In this document: positions 58,365 through 64,000 of the stretch, one piece after another
Layout of the letters: every line of letters begins with the position of its first letter
How positions within the stretch are numbered: position 1 is the stretch's first letter
From: Siphonodentalium dalli
Lineage: Eukaryota > Mollusca > Scaphopoda > Gadilida > Siphonodentaliidae
Assembly: GCA_032622095.1 (NCBI GenBank)
Contig: CP136062.1
Coordinates: 197,605,887 to 197,669,886, forward strand
Direction of reading: 5' to 3'
DNA length: 64,000 bases
Position numbers and translations under genes: made by a program
The notes under the pieces: generated by a model
Told to the model about the DNA's origin: nothing
The model's input: only the letters and a program-made list of their open reading frames with translations
Databases searched by the model: none

Positions 58365-61275
58365 GCATTTTGACACCCCATGCACGACTTCAGTTCTTTT
58401 TGTTTATACACTATTTTACCGTATTTTGAGGGGGGATAACATCGGCCGTTGACGCTTCAACGAGTCAATATATGGAATTAACACTCAGGTGTATTGCATA
58501 TACCGCGAATAACCAAAATAATCAGTCTGAAAACACACGAAGACACCCGTAATCACCCAGGCTCTTTTAGCCAATATCGGCATGTGTGGGGTTAATATGA
58601 CCGGCCGGAGACGAGCGAGCGAGTAAATTGTTCTATGTTGCCCTCAGATAGCATGTCGCTACTTTATAACGTCGAGAGATTGTGTCCACGGGCCCGTGGT
58701 GCCGCCAGGGCGGCCCCGGGAGGTCCCAATGGTCTTTTTGTTTATATACCATTTTATCGGATTTTGAGGGGTTAATAACACCGACCGGAGTCGAGCGAGC
58801 AAGTAACATTTTCTAGGTTAACCTCGTGGGGTATGTCGCTACGTTATAACGTCGCGATATAGTGTCCACGGGCCCATGGGGTCACCCGGGCGGCCCCAAA
58901 GTTCTTTTTGTTTATACACTATTTTACCGTATTTTGAGGGGTTAATAACATCGGCGGTGCATGCGTCAACGAGTCAATATATGAAATTAACACTCAGGTG
59001 TATTGCACTACCGCGAATCACCAAAATAATCTGTCTGAAAACACACGAAGACACCCGTAATCACCCAGGCTCTTTTGGCCAATATCGGCATTTGTGGGGT
59101 TAATATGACCGACCGGAGACGAGCGAGCGAGTAACTTTTTCTATGTTGCCCTCGGGTGGTATGTCGCTATGTTAGAACGTCGATATATTGTGTCCACGGA
59201 CCCGTGGGGCCGCCCGGGCGGTCCCGGGCGGCCCCAATGTTCTTTTTGTTTATATACCATTTTATCGGATTTTGAGGGGTTAATAACACCGGCCGGAGTC
59301 GAGCGAGCGAGTACCATTTTCTAGGTTGACCTTGTGGGGTATGTCGCTACGTTATAACGTCGAGATATAGTATCCACGTACCCATGGGTCCTCCCGGGCG
59401 GTCCCGGGCGGTCCCAATGTTCTTTTTGTTTATATACCATTTTATCGGATTTTGAGGGGTTAATAATACCGACCGGAGTCGAGCGAGCGGGTAATATTTT
59501 CTAGGTTGACTTCGTGGGGTATGTCGCTACGTTATAACGTCGAGATAAAGTGTACACGGGCCCATGGGGTCGCCCGGGCGGTCCCGGGCGGTCCCGGGCG
59601 GTCCCAATGTTCTTTTTGTTTATGCACTATTTTACTGTGTTTTGAGGGGTTAATAACATCGGCCGTGGACGCGTCAACGAGTCAATATATATAATTAACA
59701 CTCAGGTGTATTGCACTACCACGAATCACCAAAATAATCTATCTGAAAACACACGAAGACACCCGTAATCACACAGGCTCTTTTAGCCAATATCGGCATT
59801 TGTGGGGTTAATATGACCGACCGGAGACGAGCGAGCGAGTACATTTTTTATGTTGCCCTCGGGTGGCATGTCGCTACGTCATAACGTCGAGATATTGTGA
59901 CCACGGGCCAGTGGGGCCACCCGGGCGGTCCCAATGGTCTTTTTGTTTATATACCATTTTATCGGATTTTTAGGGGTTAACAACACCGACCGGAGTCGAG
60001 CGAGCGAGTAATATTTTCTAGGTTGACCTCGTGGGCTATGTCGCTACGTTATAACGTCGAGATATAGTGTCCACGTGTCCATGGGGGCTCCCGGGCGGTC
60101 CCGGGCGGTCCCAATGTTCTTTTTGTTTATATACCATTTTATCGGGTTTTGACGGGTTAATAACACCGACCGGAGTCGAGCGAGCGAGTACTATTTTCTA
60201 GGTTGACCTCGTGGGGTATGTTGCTACGTTATAACGCCGAGATATTGTGTCCACGTGCCCGTGGGGCCTCCTGGGTGGTCCCGGGCGGTCCCAATGTTCT
60301 TTTTGTTTATATACCATTTTATCGGATTCTGAGGGGTTAATAACACCGGCCGGAGTCGAGCGAGCGAGTTATATTTTCTAGGTTGACCTCATGGGGTATG
60401 TCGCTACGTTATAACGTCGAGATACAGTGTCCACGTGCCCATGAGGCCTCCCGGGCGGTCCCGGGCGGTCACAATGTTCTTTTTGTTTATATACCATTTT
60501 ATCGGGTTTTGAGGGGTTAATAACACCGGCCGGAGTCGAGCGAGCGAGTACCATTTTCTAGGTTGACCTCGTGGGGTATGTTGCTACGTTATAACGCCGA
60601 GATATTGTGTCCACGGGCCCGTGGGGCCTCCCGGGTGGTCCCGGGCGGTCCCAATGTTCTTTTTGTTTATATACCATTTTATCGGATTTTGAGGGGTTAG
60701 TAACACCGGCCGGAGTCGGGCGAGCGAGTAACATTTTCTAGGATGACCTCGTGGGGTATGTCGCTACGTTATAACGTCGAGATATAGTGTCCACGGGCCC
60801 ATGGTGTCGCCCGGGCGGTCCCGGGCGGTCCCAAGGTTATTTTGTTTATACACTATTTTACCGTATTTTGAGGGGCTAATAACATCGGCCGTGGACGCGT
60901 CAACGAGTCAATATATGGAATTAACACTCAGGTGTATTGCACTACGCGAATGACCAAAATAATCTGTCTGAAAACACACGAAGACACCCGTAATCACCCA
61001 GGCTCTTTTAGCCAATATCGGCATTTGTGGGGTTAATATGACCGACCGGAGACGAGCGAGCGAGTAAATTTTCTATGTTGCCCTCGGGTGGCATGTCGCT
61101 ACGTTATAACACCGAGATATTGTGTCCACGGGCCCGTGGGGCCACACGGGCGGTCACGGGCGGTCCCAATGTTATTTTTGTTTATATACCATTTTATCGG
61201 ATTTTGAGGGGTTAATAACACCGGTCGGAGTCGAGCGAGCGAGTACCATTTTCCAGGTTGACCTCGTGGGGTATG
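58365..61275 (+). repeat. Satellite-like array, direct arm (180- and 337-bp units)
   Basis: Landmark ATTTTGAGGG (or a variant) recurs at 58423, 58761, 58931, 59269, 59449, 59639, 59966, 60146, 60326, 60506, 60686, 60865 and 61201. Spacings are therefore 338, 170, 338, 180, 190, 327, 180, 180, 180, 180, 179 and 336 bp. The short unit contains TTAATAACACCGGCCGGAGT, GAGCGAGCGAGTA, CTACGTTATAACGTCGAGAT and one to three CCCGGGCGGT decamers. The long unit adds ~157 bp (GTCAACGAGTCAATATAT through AATATCGGCATTTGTGGGGT). The array breaks off at CTACTAGTGGAGCAGCAGAG. It has no protein product. Confidence 0.9.
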
Positions 61276-61429
61276 TTGCTACTAGTGGAGCAGCAGAGAC
61301 CGGAAAAAATGGGTCCAACCATGTCGGAGAGTAACAAACTGAAACACATATCAAAATGTTCGTCTCGATTGAGCGGATAGCATGCCGATGTTGTCTTTTT
61401 GTGAGATGTTGTACGATTGCTTATTTTTT

Positions 61430-62300
61430 GGGTAAAACAGGCTTTTTCATAAAAAAAGAAGTGGAAAATGGAATCCAGCTGCCTGAATAATATTTCCCTC
61501 TATTTCTGGTTGGGAACTTATCTAAACAACAAAAGGTGATCATGTTCACCGGTTTTAATAGAAATCTCAGGTATGTCAGTTTTAGGGTTGGTTTTTTTGG
61601 GGTAAACATCACTTTTTTTGTGAAAAATTAGAGAAATCTGGAATCCATCACAACAAGATATTTATAATCTATGCATACACTTTTATATAATTTTCCAGTT
61701 TCATCGAGTAATAATTTAAGTCTTGGATGTAATTAATAGATATAGCAAAGATCTGGTGGAATTAAGCAGGTTCTGATGTTACCAGGGTAAAACATTGTCT
61801 ATTAATAAATTGAGTGAATACTGGAATCCTGCTCTCTAAATAATACTCCATGTACTGGTGCAGTATAAGACATGACAGGGTCTTATCATTCGAATTAAAT
61901 CATGTCGCCGACCACAGATACGTATTATATTTCAAAATGTACGGATGGATATGTATGAAAAATGGACTAGCCAGAAATAAAATTAAATGCAAGCTTAGAA
62001 TTTGGGGGGAAAACATCTTTTTTGAATTTATTGTCAGTGAAAACTGGAATTCGTCGCTCTGAATAGCATTTAACCTTGTTTCTGGTTAGGAACTCACATA
62101 AACGACAGCTTATGACAACGTCAACATGTTATAGGAGTTTTGTTGCGTAATTCAATGGTTTATGGTTTATTTTTGGGGTAGAACTCAATTTTGGTGAAAA
62201 ATGAGAGAATTTTGGAATCCATCACAACAAGTTATATATTTATAATTAATGCATATTTTTATCGAGTAATAAAATAAGTTTTGGAGGTAATATATATATA
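61430..62300. repeat. Diverged tandem repeat (~580-bp period)
   Basis: GGAATCCATCACAACAAG occurs at about 61640 and 62215, each followed by TTTATAAT, ATGCATA and ATCGAGTAATAA. TTTCTGGTTRGGAACT occurs at about 61502 and 62078. A third, shorter match (GAATACTGGAATCCTGCTCT) lies near 61816. It is AT-rich and non-coding. Confidence 0.6.
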
Positions 62301-63630
62301 TACGTGACTGGACTGGGGGCCTTTGTGTCAGTTTTGTTCTACATTTGTATTTGTATTGGATAAATGGGGGATGTCTTGGACATCAATTGAATGTTGAAAG
62401 GCATTTGAGTAAATAAATGGTTGTTTCAAGCAGGATCCATGCATGGAGAGGATGTATTTTTTAAGTATTTCACAAGTCACGGTTGTAATGTAACATGTTT
62501 TCAGGAGATGTTGTGTTAAACCAGCCAAATTAAAGATGTTTGGTCAAGAAGAGATACAATATACGTGTAAATAGGAAATTCTCTGCATATGCATCTGTCG
62601 AGAAATAATAAGGTATCACAACGCTATCGAGTCGCCACAGGGGGAAGTCAATGGCCAAATACGAAACATGTATAGACACTAAATTTGTTTGTACATAAGG
62701 GAGTACTGGATAATGCTTATTATATGCCAGGTTATATAGATATATAATTATGTGCTTGGTTCTTTGATTGTCTACACTGTTTCTGACTGATTTCTCATTT
62801 CTTGGTGATTTCACCTGTTGAGTCATCGAGACATAGTTATTGTGTCTGGATGTCGAAATCCAACATTCCATTCTGGTTGTGCTATACATCCGGCATGTAA
62901 AGTATGTGAGCATGTTGTGAACAAACTAAACAGACACTCTATAATTTTTGTGGCCGCATTATTGTATTTTCAATGTTGCTTCATTTCATGAATTTCAGTG
63001 GAAATTCACAAACCCATATTTTACAATTGAGGGTCAAATTTAGGCAAGATTTAACTTAAGTAAGGGTGGAAAAAGGCCTTTTGCCCCCTCTAAATCATGA
63101 TAATATGCCAATATTCAGGTTGCAACCAATTGCTTTTTCTGTAAAACAGGCCAAAACTTATTTTTATGAAATAAATGAACCAATGTGTAAACAAGAGCAT
63201 TAAGTGAAGTTTTGTTGGGCTGCATGCCGAAACACAAATACATGAACACATCTAGGATTCTAGGTGTAGGTTTTATAACCTTGATACTTGGTGTAACTTA
63301 AAATATTCTTGCCAAATCATGCAAACGATACACACCTCTTCCATTAACCTCATAACAATGAAAATCGTGCTCGCAAATTACGTTTACGTTTGCTCATATA
63401 TTATACCTATAATTTAAGTGTTCTATGTAATAAATACCACATATAATGCACTGCGGTTTGGTCGTAAATGGATTTCAGATGGAAAACAATATTCTGACTG
63501 AAGGTCACAAATGCATGAACTCTGTCAACCATTATCGAAACATGAGATACACTAAAATAAAGCAATAACGAAACTGAGATAACCAGACCAAAATCTGTGC
63601 GAGCCGAGATTTTTGGGGAAATCACTTTTT
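62301..63630. other. No gene recognised
   Basis: The longest ORF (minus strand, 62530-62913, 127 codons) shows no domain or convincing composition. I see no supported feature. Confidence 0.45.
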
Positions 63631-64000
63631 AGCTCACCTGAGACGAAATCTCCGGTGGAGCTATAGTCATCACTCATCGTCCTTCGTCCGTCCATCCGTC
63701 CGTCAACACATCTTCTCCGGAACAATACAACCGAATATGTTCATATTTGGTGTGGAAGTTCCCTCGGTGACTCACATTCAGATTTGTTCAAATAAGGCCA
63801 CTGGGTCAAATAGTTGTGAAGCCAGGGCCATAACTATTTCCCTCCATAGTAATTCTTAAAACGACTTCTCAATAACTATCTGAGCTATTTATCTTCTTAT
63901 AAATTCGAGGCTCAGCGTGTATGGTTGTGTCACGTACGTTTCATATTAGATCACACCGAAGATTCATATGACGTGTGGTGACGATTGGTTGAGAGCTGTA
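63631..64000 (+). repeat. Dispersed AGCTCACCTGAG repeat, cut by the window edge
   Basis: It starts AGCTCACCTGAGACGAAATC with a partly complementary CTCCGGTGGAGCT. A pyrimidine-rich run of CGTCC/CATCC units follows (CGTCCTTCGTCCGTCCATCC), then GTCAACA and CTTCTCCGGAACAATACAA. I know this arrangement as a very common dispersed repeat in bivalve and other mollusc genomes. It supports the lineage guess but codes for nothing. Confidence 0.6.

Noticed and set aside
58876-61334. Short ORFs such as those at 58876, 59506 and 61122
   Set aside because: They recur once per satellite unit and follow the unit sequence. The same peptide appears on the opposite strand in the inverted arm.

Overview
The window looks like gene-poor, repeat-rich nuclear DNA from a marine invertebrate, most likely a mollusc or another lophotrochozoan. 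It is AT-rich and shows no operons, tRNAs or rRNAs. It carries metazoan non-LTR retrotransposons (LINEs), many TIR elements and MITEs, Helitron-like elements, GT-AG exon candidates, and two repeats I associate with bivalve genomes (the closing repeat near 63631 and the G-run repeat near 13009-13410). The lineage is an inference from repeat character, not from a gene.

Layout. 0-13.8 kb: a Harbinger-like TIR element (99-1970), a ~980-bp tandem duplication (2726-4711), one Helitron-like copy (7155-7956), a TTAA-flanked element holding two mirror-image 69-bp palindromes (10516-10884), a LINE C-terminal fragment (11937-12234) and a foldback MITE (13471-13748). 13.8-18.8 kb is unexplained. 18.8-21.5 kb: four Helitron-like units head to tail, joined CTAG|TC. 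24-28.3 kb: a cluster of small mobile elements with readable termini (a hAT-type MITE with a perfect 8-bp target duplication, a reverse-strand retroposed copy with a 13-bp duplication, and three TIR elements).

29-48.9 kb: a relic of a GC-rich satellite-like element, a possible spliced transcript, a decayed gene of a Cys-rich invertebrate family (33183-33870), two stacked LINE fragments (33890-36513), a tandem duplication containing ACCACGG/AACACGG motifs, a dispersed-repeat zone (41.7-44.5 kb), and the best-preserved protein gene of the window: a LINE reverse transcriptase open for 707 codons (45785-47908). An ATC-rich microsatellite follows it, and a 34-bp direct repeat with one mismatch flanks the whole block.

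48.9-64 kb: a satellite of 180- and 337-bp units is present in opposite orientations at 48856-50230 and 58365-61275. Between the arms lie two tandem copies of a basic ORF1-like protein gene with frameshifts at different places, a candidate two-exon gene (53044-53323), and a 2.1-kb field of CTTAAG-centred palindromes (55219-57370). That field is the most unusual structure here. It has roughly 25 imperfect palindromes of the type TTTGCGCTTAAGCGCAAA, embedded in larger inverted modules whose order is interleaved rather than nested.

No complete, confidently identified host gene is present. Three small two- or three-exon candidates (30921-32364, 40865-41276, 53044-53323) rest on splice-site and reading-frame agreement only.
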